Assembly (NCBI GenBank): GCA_009837185.1
Contig: VXUA01000071.1
Coordinates: forward strand, 62,001 to 126,000
Direction of reading: 5' to 3'
Source of the DNA: Gammaproteobacteria bacterium
Lineage (GTDB): Bacteria; Pseudomonadota; Gammaproteobacteria; Pseudomonadales; Azotimanducaceae
Length of the DNA stretch: 64,000 nucleotides
In this document: in pieces, positions 17,456-25,370 of the stretch
Numbering within the stretch: position 1 is the stretch's first letter
Layout of the letters: each line of letters starts with the position of its first letter
Translations under genes and position numbers: made by a program
Notes under the pieces: model-generated
What the model was told of the DNA's origin: nothing
The model's database searches: none
What the model saw: only the letters and a program-made list of their open reading frames with translations

Positions 17456-18070
17456 ATGTACACTATCGGCCTGACGGGAAGCATCGGTGCAGGGAAGTCA
17501 ACCGTTGCACGGTACTTAGAACAGCGCGGGTATCCGGTAATTGACGCTGATCGACTCGGACATGAAGCATACCTTCCCAATACTTCGTGCTATCAACAGG
17601 TCGTCCGCGTTTTTGGGGACGAAGTGGTTGCCGAGGATGGAACGATTGATCGTAAAACACTCGGAAATATCGTTTTCGCAGACCTAACCCAACTACAGTG
17701 CTTAAACGAAATTGTCTGGCCTGCCATCAAACAATTAGCAATCCTGCGTTTTCAACAAACTACCGATGATCAAGACAGTCCAATCGCGTTTTTTGAAGCT
17801 GCAGTACTAGTCGAAGCCAACTGGCATATGATTGTGGACGAAGTCTGGACGGTGCTTGCCGATGAAACAAGTGTGGTACAACGGGTAATGAAACGAGACC
17901 ATACAACTGAACTACAACTCAAACAACGGCTTAAGGCGCAGATTTCAATTGACGAACGAGTACGTTGGTCAAGTGTAGTGATCAATAACGATGCCAGTAT
18001 TGAGGAACTCTACAAAGCTATTGATCAGCAACTCATAAGTTTACACCTTAGAATTGAAGGAGGTAACTGA
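17456..18070 (+). CDS. coaE: Dephospho-CoA kinase
   Basis: CoaE phosphorylates the ribose 3'-hydroxyl of dephospho-CoA, the last step of coenzyme A synthesis. The 204-residue length fits. The start MYTIGLTGSIGAGKSTVARY contains the P-loop, followed by VIDADRLGHEAY and later FFEAAVLVEANWHMIVDEVW, all family hallmarks. In many relatives coaE follows pilD; here the upstream neighbour is a mini-lipoprotein instead. The last codons of coaE contain the ribosome site of the next gene. Confidence 0.97.
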   Translation: MYTIGLTGSIGAGKSTVARYLEQRGYPVIDADRLGHEAYLPNTSCYQQVVRVFGDEVVAEDGTIDRKTLGNIVFADLTQLQCLNEIVWPAIKQLAILRFQQTTDDQDSPIAFFEAAVLVEANWHMIVDEVWTVLADETSVVQRVMKRDHTTELQLKQRLKAQISIDERVRWSSVVINNDASIEELYKAIDQQLISLHLRIEGGN

Positions 18071-18071
18071 G

Positions 18072-18566
18072 GTGGTATTCGAACAATTCAAATCAACGGC
18101 AGATCAAATTAAAGATAAGGTGAAAGCGAGCGGCGACGAAGTATTTGCTAAAGTTGCGGGAGCTGGAAGACAAGGGCTCGCCAAAGCAGTTCAGAAACTG
18201 TTTGAAGAGTACTCCAAGATTGCTCCAATCCTAGAGAGAGCCGGATTCATCGTAGGTGATGTCGAACTTCGACTAACACTACCGCCCGCGATCGTAGTGT
18301 GTATTGAACCTACCGAACCAGACGCATTGGACCGGTTGAAAACTGTGGAAGGCGAAGTGGAGTTGGATGACAATCAAAAAAGAGTTTTGCAATTAATCAA
18401 AGAAGCGTATGCGCTCGAAGAAACTGTGAAAGCGCACGGACACGAGATCGGTCAAATTGAACTGGTGTTTAGTGTACCTCCAGGAGTGAATGTACACCTT
18501 AGTTCAAGTTGTTCGCGCGTATTTGGGTCTGTTGATCGATCCCCTAGTTCGTCTGAAAACGACTGA
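18072..18566 (+). CDS. Hypothetical protein coupled to coaE
   Basis: I place the start at GTG 18072 because a perfect GGAGGT lies at 18059-18064, seven bases upstream and inside the end of coaE. This gives 164 residues. The N-terminal ~50 residues are helical and charged (FEQFKSTADQIKDKVKASGDEVFAKV), and two segments look alike: VGDVELRLTLPPAIVVCIEP and IGQIELVFSVPPGVNVHLSS. The pair suggests an internal duplication of a small beta motif. I do not recognise the family. It has no signal peptide or membrane helix, so it is probably cytoplasmic. It faces copA, whose terminator lies just downstream. Confidence 0.7.
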   Translation: MVFEQFKSTADQIKDKVKASGDEVFAKVAGAGRQGLAKAVQKLFEEYSKIAPILERAGFIVGDVELRLTLPPAIVVCIEPTEPDALDRLKTVEGEVELDDNQKRVLQLIKEAYALEETVKAHGHEIGQIELVFSVPPGVNVHLSSSCSRVFGSVDRSPSSSEND

Positions 18567-18579
18567 TAGAGATTCGGAC

Positions 18580-18604
18580 AAAAACTCTCAAGACACTTGA
18601 GAGT
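18580..18604 (-). terminator. Rho-independent terminator of copA
   Basis: A perfect 9-bp inverted repeat ACTCTCAAG (18584-18592) and CTTGAGAGT (18596-18604) with a 3-nt loop is followed on the reverse strand by a T run (18580-18583). The copA stop codon at 18588-18590 sits inside the stem, so the last codons of copA double as terminator. On the forward strand there is no T run after the stem. Confidence 0.8.
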
Positions 18605-20978
18605 GCCACCGTTTTAACAACAACGAGTTGGTCACCACACTCACGCTCGACAATGCCATTGCGGCACCAGCAATTGTAGGATCAAGGTATCCTAATACCG
18701 CTAACGGTATCATCACAACGTTGTAGATAAAAGCCCAGAAAAGGTTTTGTCTTATCTTCCTGAAGGTACGAGTACTGATATCCAAGGTTGCTGCTACGAG
18801 TCGAGGATCGGAGCGCATCAACGTTACTGGTGCGACTTCCATTGCGATGTCGGTTCCGGAACTCATCGCAATACCAAGCCGTGCTTGTGCTAGCGCGGGA
18901 GCATCATTGATGCCATCTCCAACCATAGCCGCCGCGTTCCCTTCGGTCTGAATCGCTTCAACTCTCTCTACTTTGGTTTCAGGAGTCTGCCGATAAGCAT
19001 AAGAATTAATACCGAGAGTATGCGCTAGACGTTCAGTGACCTCTTTGCTGTCGCCACTAAGTATGTGAACCTGAACTTTCCTTTGTTGAAGCTTCTCGAC
19101 TGCCTCGCGAGATGTTGGACGTTCGATATCTACGAAAACAAACTCCGCGACCACTTGATCCGCAAACAGCAGCCACACAGTACTTTCAAACTCGTCCGTC
19201 GCTACTGGTTCGTGTCCAAATCGTCTTAGTAAACGATCGTTACCCAAAGCACAAGTAACACCGTCTACACTTCCACTAACACCCTCACCGACATATGCGC
19301 GAAACTCTGTTGGATTAACGATATCTATACCCTGCTCCTTCGCATGGTCGAGAAACGCTTTTGCGATGGGATGTTCACTTAGAGACTGTAGCGCGACGGC
19401 AGCTTTAAGATAGGTGTCGTACAACTTTACGTTTCCTTCACGCACCACCTGACCTCGAACAAATGAAGGCTTACCGTGTGTTAGTGTGCCTGTTTTGTCA
19501 AACACTACTTCTTGTACGCGATGGGCGTGCTCTAGGGCTTCAATATCGCGAAACAAAATCCCTGCGCGTGCCGCAGTTCCCGTTCCGGTAATCACTGCGG
19601 TCGGTGTCGCTAAACCTAGGGCACAAGGACAAGCAATGACCAAAACCGACACAGAATTGATAAGTGCATTTTCGAAGTCACCTACGATGCTCCAAGCAAT
19701 TAGGGTGATTAATGCGATGAGAATAACAACGGGAACAAAAAATCCACTGACTTTGTCCACAAGGCGCTGAATATCAGTTTTTCCAACTTGCGCTTGTTGT
19801 ACAAGTCGTGCTATTCGATTTAAGGTTGTGTCGTCCCCAACTTTTGTGACACGCACCAAGAGATGGCCGTCTAAATTTACCGCACCTTCATACACTTCGT
19901 CGCCAATTCGTCGGTGCACCGGATTACTTTCGCCGGTTATTAGAGATTCGTCAGTGTGTGCTTCACCTTCAATCACCTCTCCATCGGCCGAGATTCTTTC
20001 CCCGGGAATGCACGTTATTACTTCGCCCAGTTCAAGTAGTTCAGTTGGTTTTTCGATAGTCTCGCCAGTTTCAGTTCGAACTCGCACCACTCGGGGTCGT
20101 AAGCTCAGAAGTTCGCGGATTGCAGAAAACGTTCTTCTTTTCGCACGCGTTTCTAAATATTTGCCCCAAAGCACAAGCGTAATAATCACTGCTGCGGACT
20201 CGAAGTACATTAGCCCCTGCGCAGCTTCGCCATGCTGAATCATGAGATACCAGCTGTAGAGGTATGCCGAAGTCGTACCTAGGACAACCAAGACATCCAT
20301 GTTCGCGCTGCGATTTCTGAGCGCGTTGAAGGCTCCAATATAGAATTTTCGACCAAACCAGAACTGAACCGGTGTCGCAAATAGCACTTCAGCTGCGGGC
20401 ATCCAATGAAATGCACGCCAACCAATGAATTGCGCAATCATTTGTAAAATCAATAACGACGAAAAGAACGAGGCTAATAACGCGGATCGACGTTCTTTGG
20501 TAACTTCAGCCTGAAACTGTGCTGCTTCATCATCGGGCTCCGGTCGCGTCAACAAACTAAAGCCAGCGTCTCGAACTCGACTTATTAAATCTCGTTCTGT
20601 CACCAGGCCTTTGATAGTTCGGACTGTTGCATTCTCCGTTGCAAAATTCACCTCTGCAGTCTCAATACCGGGAACTTTGAGTAGTGCGTCTTGTATCCTA
20701 CTTGCGCAAGCGGTACAAGACATTCCTCCAACTTGGTAGGTCTGTGTATCAACGCCCACGTCAAACCCAGCACGACGAACTACTCCTGCTAAGTCTTTCA
20801 CACGTAGGAGTTTTGGATCGATATGCAAATATGCCTTCTCAGCTGCAAGATTTACCGCAACATCTAACACCCCGCGTTCTTTCTTGAATGCAACTTCTAA
20901 TCGTTCAACACAAGAACCGCAAGTCATGCCGGTGATGTTGAAGCTAAGCTGTTGCGAGGCACTAACTGACGTGCTCAT
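18588..20978 (-). CDS. copA: Copper-exporting P1B-type ATPase
   Basis: The 796-residue pump has two N-terminal heavy-metal domains with GMTCGSC (Cys20, Cys23) and GMSCTAC (Cys88, Cys91). It then has the membrane CPC motif in VIACPCALGLATP, the phosphorylation site FDKTGTLTHGK, the SEHPIA histidine-proline motif, GDGINDAP, and two C-terminal helices. All mark a P1B-1 Cu(I) exporter at the inner membrane. The gene lies six bases after the oxidase-subunit-III-like gene, so the two are probably one transcript. That could mean a role in supplying copper to oxidase maturation rather than only detoxification, which is inference. Confidence 0.95.
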   Translation of the reverse strand: MSTSVSASQQLSFNITGMTCGSCVERLEVAFKKERGVLDVAVNLAAEKAYLHIDPKLLRVKDLAGVVRRAGFDVGVDTQTYQVGGMSCTACASRIQDALLKVPGIETAEVNFATENATVRTIKGLVTERDLISRVRDAGFSLLTRPEPDDEAAQFQAEVTKERRSALLASFFSSLLILQMIAQFIGWRAFHWMPAAEVLFATPVQFWFGRKFYIGAFNALRNRSANMDVLVVLGTTSAYLYSWYLMIQHGEAAQGLMYFESAAVIITLVLWGKYLETRAKRRTFSAIRELLSLRPRVVRVRTETGETIEKPTELLELGEVITCIPGERISADGEVIEGEAHTDESLITGESNPVHRRIGDEVYEGAVNLDGHLLVRVTKVGDDTTLNRIARLVQQAQVGKTDIQRLVDKVSGFFVPVVILIALITLIAWSIVGDFENALINSVSVLVIACPCALGLATPTAVITGTGTAARAGILFRDIEALEHAHRVQEVVFDKTGTLTHGKPSFVRGQVVREGNVKLYDTYLKAAVALQSLSEHPIAKAFLDHAKEQGIDIVNPTEFRAYVGEGVSGSVDGVTCALGNDRLLRRFGHEPVATDEFESTVWLLFADQVVAEFVFVDIERPTSREAVEKLQQRKVQVHILSGDSKEVTERLAHTLGINSYAYRQTPETKVERVEAIQTEGNAAAMVGDGINDAPALAQARLGIAMSSGTDIAMEVAPVTLMRSDPRLVAATLDISTRTFRKIRQNLFWAFIYNVVMIPLAVLGYLDPTIAGAAMALSSVSVVTNSLLLKRWHSQVS

Positions 20979-20984
20979 ACAAAA

Positions 20985-21599
20985 CTACGTTGAAACAAAG
21001 AGAGCTAAGATGACAACCCACACCAGAAGCAAAAAGTGCCAGTAAATCGCACATAACTCGACACTCAGCCGGATGTGTGCATAGTCCCCCTCGCGGTCGC
21101 GCATCCGCCACAAAGCACGACACCACGCAATCAGACCGCCGAATAAATGTGCTGCGTGGAGTGCTGTGAGGACATAAAAAAAGGCGTTGGAAGGATTTCG
21201 TTGTGCAGCATATCCAAGCTCGATCAGTTGCCACCACACAACTATTTGTAACACTAAAAACACGACGGTTAAGACACCGCCAATCAAGAAAACAAGCATT
21301 CCGTCTCTTTTACTGTTGACGAGTCGTCGAGAATATTCCAAGGCCATGCTCACTGCCACTAAGACGATACTATTGACCCAGAGTAAGAACGGCTCAGGCA
21401 TTGGTACCCAATCGGTCGCTAGCGCGATGCGCATGTGAGTAGCCGCGAACAACAGAAAGAAAACACTTCCCACGACGCATAGGAAAACATACAACGCTAC
21501 CTTCCGATCGTGAGTTCGAAAAGATTTCGTGTGCAGCGACTCCACACGCTCATCTGTTTCCACCCAAGGTTTTTCTGTTAAACGACGAAAAATGCCCAT
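20985..21599 (-). CDS. Heme-copper oxidase subunit III-like protein
   Basis: The 204-residue protein has five hydrophobic helices and the subunit III pattern: LFAATHMRIA, FLLWVNSIVLVAVSMALEYSRR, a central pair ending in LHAAHLFGGLIAW, and the last helix CAIYWHFLLLVWVVILALF with YWHFLxxVW, the usual subunit III signature. No subunit I or II gene is adjacent. It may be a stand-alone subunit of an oxidase encoded elsewhere. It is followed by copA after six bases. ATG at 21597-21599. Confidence 0.85.
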   Translation of the reverse strand: MGIFRRLTEKPWVETDERVESLHTKSFRTHDRKVALYVFLCVVGSVFFLLFAATHMRIALATDWVPMPEPFLLWVNSIVLVAVSMALEYSRRLVNSKRDGMLVFLIGGVLTVVFLVLQIVVWWQLIELGYAAQRNPSNAFFYVLTALHAAHLFGGLIAWCRALWRMRDREGDYAHIRLSVELCAIYWHFLLLVWVVILALFVST

Positions 21600-21794
21600 A
21601 TTTCAGTGACTTAGTATCTTCTCTTTATTGTATTGGACGGAAGGTGAAAAGATTCTTTGCTATACCCACTCGAACTCAAGGATTCTCTTGACTGTAAGTC
21701 GCGATGTTGTCAAATAGCGCGCGTCTTCTAGTTTGTTTTAGCATACGTTGAGAACCGAACATAATTCTATAATTTGAAGGTTGTTTCGCTTGTC

Positions 21795-21823
21795 TTGACA
21801 ACATCAATGGACGTAAGTAGACA
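21795..21823 (+). promoter_or_regulatory. Possible promoter for the 21843-25022 gene cluster
   Basis: A perfect TTGACA at 21795-21800 is followed after 17 bp by TAGACA at 21818-21823, a weak -10. A start near 21830 would leave a very short leader before the ATG at 21843. A lone TATAAT at 21768-21773 has no matching -35. Which is used cannot be told from sequence. Confidence 0.35.
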
Positions 21824-21842
21824 CCTAGGGTAGTAGTTTCAT

Positions 21843-22082
21843 ATGGACTTTAAATATATGTGGGCTGGCATCGTCATGATCGTGTTTCTCTCGATCACTT
21901 CAAGCTTGATATCCCAATGGATTCGCGCGCGCTACCGTACACGGAAGGGTGAGTACGACGCACGACTCTCTGCGCTCGAATCGCAAACGGATTTAGCACA
22001 ATTAGAGGAACGTGTTCAAGTTCTTGAGTCCATTCTTACCGACCCTAAACGCAATCTTCGAAAGAATATTGATGCACTCTGA
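21843..22082 (+). CDS. PspB-like small membrane protein
   Basis: A 79-residue protein with one N-terminal helix (MWAGIVMIVFLSITSSLISQW) followed by a basic stretch and a coiled-coil tail LEERVQVLESILTDPKRNLRK. The layout and the end motif match the PspB protein at 40.4 kb (LSERVDTLEKILDHSAPRWRR) closely enough to suggest the same family. PspB is an inner-membrane partner of PspC in the phage-shock response. It is not next to the psp operon but is followed after 18 bp by an MscS-like gene. Confidence 0.65.
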   Translation: MDFKYMWAGIVMIVFLSITSSLISQWIRARYRTRKGEYDARLSALESQTDLAQLEERVQVLESILTDPKRNLRKNIDAL

Positions 22083-22100
22083 TGTGAATTAAACCGCGGA

Positions 22101-22877
22101 ATGTCGTCCCCAGCGGAGCAAACCTCAAACGGTATCGGTGCCTATATCGGTGCTATCCCAAATGAAGTCTGGGCACTCGTCCTCATAGTCTCTGGACTGA
22201 TTTGCGGTCTCGTAGCGCGGTTGATTTTTGTACGATTAGCTGAGCGAATCAGTCGAGCTAAGGACAGTCCCGCAAAGAGCTTGGAAATCGCTCTCCGTCG
22301 TGCAGGACCTATCGCGCTATGGACGTGTGTCTTCGTGATGGCCTTGTTGGCGTTTCAATTCTTAGATTTGCGGAGTGAAAATCCACTGTTGGATGAATTC
22401 TCGCAACGACTTCCCAATGTACTGTTAGGAGCAATCGTCATATTGGTCGGGCATCTTGTCGGTGTCGCAGTGCGAGACTTCGTAATACGCGCAATGTCCG
22501 ATACTCGGATAGCAGTCACAATCGGTCGCGTTAGCTACGTCAGCATATTTGTTATCGGCATTATCATCGGTCTGCAACAAGTAGACGTCGACATTTCGTT
22601 TTTGGGCAATTCCATAATCGTGTTGCTAGGAGTTGTTTTGGCTTCCATCGGTATTACGATTGGAATTGGATCACATCACCACGTCGCGAATTTGGTTGCG
22701 AGACAGGAACTCGCGAATTTATCTGTGGGAGATCGCATAAAGATTCAAAACTATGTCGGTACGATTGTCGAAATTCGCCGAACAAAAGTACATTTAATGA
22801 CGGAAGAAGGTACCACTTACGTTCCCGCTTCTTTATTTTCACATGAACCCTTCGTGCTGATTTCCTCAGACGACTAG
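22101..22877 (+). CDS. Small MscS-like mechanosensitive channel protein
   Basis: The protein (258 residues) has about five membrane helices and a short soluble end. The last helix region VSFLGNSIIVLLGVVLASIGITIGIGS and the following domain LANLSVGDRIKIQNYVGTIVEIRRTKVHLMTEEGTTYVPASLF match the MscS pore-lining helix and beta domain (SxGDxIxI..xxGxVxEI). It lacks the larger C-terminal cage of E. coli MscS. It likely opens under membrane tension. It sits between a PspB-like gene and the MgtE pair on one strand, with only a 13-bp gap to the next gene. Confidence 0.75.
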   Translation: MSSPAEQTSNGIGAYIGAIPNEVWALVLIVSGLICGLVARLIFVRLAERISRAKDSPAKSLEIALRRAGPIALWTCVFVMALLAFQFLDLRSENPLLDEFSQRLPNVLLGAIVILVGHLVGVAVRDFVIRAMSDTRIAVTIGRVSYVSIFVIGIIIGLQQVDVDISFLGNSIIVLLGVVLASIGITIGIGSHHHVANLVARQELANLSVGDRIKIQNYVGTIVEIRRTKVHLMTEEGTTYVPASLFSHEPFVLISSDD

Positions 22878-22890
22878 CGGCGAGTTTAGC

Positions 22891-23727
22891 ATGTCGGATT
22901 CAGTAGTTTTACAGCGCGGTCTGATTCTCAACTTCGCCGAAGAACATCCTGAACAATTCGGCCAGGTATTAGCGAGTTGTGCGACAAATGAAGCACACCA
23001 AATATTAAAAGACTTGCCGACAAATTCATTGATTGAAGTGTTAGCGTATGCGCCACGCCGATTTACCGTCGAGTTCATTGGTACTCAAGACTCCGATGCG
23101 ATTTTGAAATGGATTCACCTTGGAAGCGATGATGCGGTTGCGAGGATCGCGAGACGATTACCAGAAGACGTGCGCGCAGCCGTCCTTGCACAAGTTAAGG
23201 ATGTGAATAAATTGCGTGTGTTACGAGAATACGTGAATTTCGAAAAAGATTCTGTCGCCGCACTCGCTGACAAAGACTTTCTTACCTTTCCTGACAAGAT
23301 GACATGTGCGGAAGTAAGGGAAAGTATTCGTAAGCTTGATGAAGACGACACCGAAAATCTCTTAGTCGTAAACGACGAAGACCGCGTACTAGGTCTTTTG
23401 GATGACAGACGTCTACTCCGTAGTGGTCGAAGTGAACCAATTACTGGATGCATCAAACGAACGACTTTGTTACCTGCAAGTGCGACAGCTAAGTCCATAA
23501 TAGAAATAGAGGCTTGGCACCAGGTAGACCGACTCCCAGTCGTCGACAAAAACCGGAGAGCTATTGGAGTTTTACATTGGGACCAATTGATTGAACGTCA
23601 CAAAACACGAGAAGATACATCTCAGAATGAAGAATACGCTCTTATGATGGACATCATGAGCACCATGCTTGATGTGGTCAAAGAACTACCAAGTGCGCAC
23701 AAACCGAGAACGAGAACCCGAGGCTAA
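22891..23727 (+). CDS. Soluble MgtE-like protein (N domain plus CBS pair, no membrane part)
   Basis: The 278 residues contain an MgtE N-terminal superhelix at about 1-130 (LKDLPTNSLIEVLAYAPRRF, WIHLGSDDAVARIARRLPED) and a CBS pair at about 140-250 (ENLLVVNDEDRVLGLLDDRRLL, VDRLPVVDKNRRAIGVLHWDQL). It then ends in a helix and a basic tail (HKPRTRTRG) and has no membrane helices. In MgtE these domains sense cytoplasmic magnesium and gate the pore. Here they form a separate protein. The TAATG junction with mgtE (shared base 23727) means tight coupling and roughly equal production. A regulatory partner of MgtE is the obvious inference. Confidence 0.75.
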   Translation: MSDSVVLQRGLILNFAEEHPEQFGQVLASCATNEAHQILKDLPTNSLIEVLAYAPRRFTVEFIGTQDSDAILKWIHLGSDDAVARIARRLPEDVRAAVLAQVKDVNKLRVLREYVNFEKDSVAALADKDFLTFPDKMTCAEVRESIRKLDEDDTENLLVVNDEDRVLGLLDDRRLLRSGRSEPITGCIKRTTLLPASATAKSIIEIEAWHQVDRLPVVDKNRRAIGVLHWDQLIERHKTREDTSQNEEYALMMDIMSTMLDVVKELPSAHKPRTRTRG

Positions 23728-25022
23728 TGGTGCAGGCGAACGTAGTATTGCGACAACAGTTTGTAGAGCAGTTCCCAGCGGAAGCCGCAGATGTACTCCA
23801 AGCCTTACCTGATGACCAACTGTTAGAAGAAATACAAGATTTACCTGTCGATTCCCTCATTGAAATCATCGATTTCTTTTCTCCAAGTCGAGCGACACAC
23901 ATTTACCCGAAATTGTCTTCAGATCAACAACGAGAGATTTTGTTACAAGCACCAACTCGAGTACTTCTCAAGGTCCTGCTCACGATGTCAGAAGAGAAGA
24001 AATCTACGGTACTCGATAGTCTTCCTGACAGTACTCAAAAGGAAATAGAAACTGTGCTGTCGTTCCCGGCAGATTCTGTCGCCAACATCATGAGTTCAGC
24101 GGTTGGCACCATTTATGTCGACATGACTGTGGACGAAGCGATCGAACAAATTCGCGTCGAAGCACAAACGGTCGATTTGACTCAACTTATTGTCGACAGG
24201 GATAATCGATTGCTCGGTCGAGTAACAACACACTCCCTCGCATTAGCTCACGGGAGCACGTCTATTAGAGACATTATTGAAAACGTTCCTTGTGAGATTA
24301 ATGTCGTCGAGTCGCGAGATGCTGTCGTGGAAATGATGGAGACGTTGGACTTCGATATTCTCCCCGTGCTCGACGACGAAAACAAACTCCTTGGAGTGGT
24401 ACGGCAAGATATCTTGCAGGATGTGGTTCAAGAAGATGCGCAAGCCGACTTACAACGCATGATGGGGGTCAGTGTAGACGAACGAGCTCTCTCTCGAGGA
24501 ATCTTTTCAATCAAGCACCGATTACCTTGGCTTTACATCAATTTAGGTACTGCTTTCTTAGCTGCCGCAGTTGTTGGACTTTTTGAAAATATGTTGGCAC
24601 AGTTCACCGCATTGGCAGTACTGCTTCCAGTTGTGGCGGGACAAAGTGGGAATGCCGGATCACAATCGATGGCAGTAACCATTCGCGGCTTAGCTCTTCG
24701 AGAAATTAGCTTTCGGCAATGGTTCAGGTTGTCTCGTAAGGAGTTGTTTGTAGGTACGACCAATGGAGTTCTTATCGCCGTCGTTTGCGGACTAGCAGTC
24801 TTCCTTTGGCAACAATCTTGGGGGCTGTCGCTAATTATTTCTCTGTCGATGGTGATTGCCTTAGCTATTGCAGGCATAGCCGGTGCGTTAGTTCCGATCT
24901 TGCTCGCTCGATTTGGACAAGATCCTGCGACCGCATCCTCGATCATATTGACCACAATCACGGACGTGGTGGGGTTTTTCGTGTTTTTGGGAATCGCTAC
25001 ACTGTTAGCGAATGTGATTTAA
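23727..25022 (+). CDS. mgtE: Magnesium transporter MgtE
   Basis: The 431-residue protein has the full family architecture: N domain (LQALPDDQLLEEIQDLPVDSLIEI), CBS pair at about 120-245, plug helix, and five membrane helices starting at LPWLYINLGTAFLAAAVVGL. The channel signature LLPVVAGQSGNAGSQ and the conserved aspartate in ILTTITDVVGFFVFLG are present, so it should conduct Mg2+. Its ATG overlaps the stop of the soluble MgtE-like gene by one base. No clear terminator follows; tRNA-Ala lies on the opposite strand 24 bp downstream. Confidence 0.93.
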   Translation: MVQANVVLRQQFVEQFPAEAADVLQALPDDQLLEEIQDLPVDSLIEIIDFFSPSRATHIYPKLSSDQQREILLQAPTRVLLKVLLTMSEEKKSTVLDSLPDSTQKEIETVLSFPADSVANIMSSAVGTIYVDMTVDEAIEQIRVEAQTVDLTQLIVDRDNRLLGRVTTHSLALAHGSTSIRDIIENVPCEINVVESRDAVVEMMETLDFDILPVLDDENKLLGVVRQDILQDVVQEDAQADLQRMMGVSVDERALSRGIFSIKHRLPWLYINLGTAFLAAAVVGLFENMLAQFTALAVLLPVVAGQSGNAGSQSMAVTIRGLALREISFRQWFRLSRKELFVGTTNGVLIAVVCGLAVFLWQQSWGLSLIISLSMVIALAIAGIAGALVPILLARFGQDPATASSIILTTITDVVGFFVFLGIATLLANVI

Positions 25023-25046
25023 AGAATCGTTACTTTCGATTTCTAT

Positions 25047-25122
25047 TGGTGGAGCCAGGGGGGATCGAACCCCCGACCTCGACAATGCCATTGTCGTGCT
25101 CTCCCAGCTGAGCTATGGCCCC
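25047..25122 (-). tRNA. tRNA-Ala (anticodon GGC)
   Basis: Read on the reverse strand from 25122: acceptor GGGGCCA pairs with TGGCTCC, discriminator A, encoded CCA ending at 25047. The D arm has AGCTCAGCTGGGAGAGC, the anticodon arm CGACAATGGCATTGTCG carries GGC, and the T arm is GGGGGTTCGATCCCCC. The 76 nt are complete. It lies just beyond the MITE-like element downstream of gltX. Confidence 0.97.
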
Positions 25123-25160
25123 AGGGGAATTAATTTTAGTCTGTATCAGTGGTGACAATC

Positions 25161-25370
25161 GGTAGTGTCTCAGTTTGAAATCTGAGCCATTTCGGAGCTC
25201 CTCGACAAGGATGCCCAACCCACTCGCTTCATCGAAGACTGCTGAATACTCAATAGCATCTAGTCTGACACCTTCTCCACGATTGACGAAGAAGTACCTC
25301 TCCTCCGATGTTTAAATCATCTGTAAACATATACAATATTATAGTCATAAATTCAAACTGAGACACTACC
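25161..25370. mobile_element. 210-bp MITE-like element with 19-bp perfect terminal inverted repeats
   Basis: The left end GGTAGTGTCTCAGTTTGAA (25161-25179) and the right end TTCAAACTGAGACACTACC (25352-25370) are exact inverted complements. The 8-bp sequence TGACAATC directly flanks both sides (25153-25160 and 25371-25378), as expected for a target-site duplication. The element is too small to encode a transposase, so it must have been moved in trans. An 8-bp duplication and ends starting with GG would fit an IS1595-type transposase, but that is only a suggestion. Inside, the reverse strand keeps an open frame of about 50 codons (containing GILVEELRNGSDFKLRHY) that I cannot identify. The right terminal repeat supplies the gltX stop codon. 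Confidence 0.85.

Noticed and set aside
25030-25218. A 62-codon reverse frame spanning tRNA-Ala and the MITE end
   Set aside because: It runs through a complete tRNA gene and so cannot be a real protein gene there.
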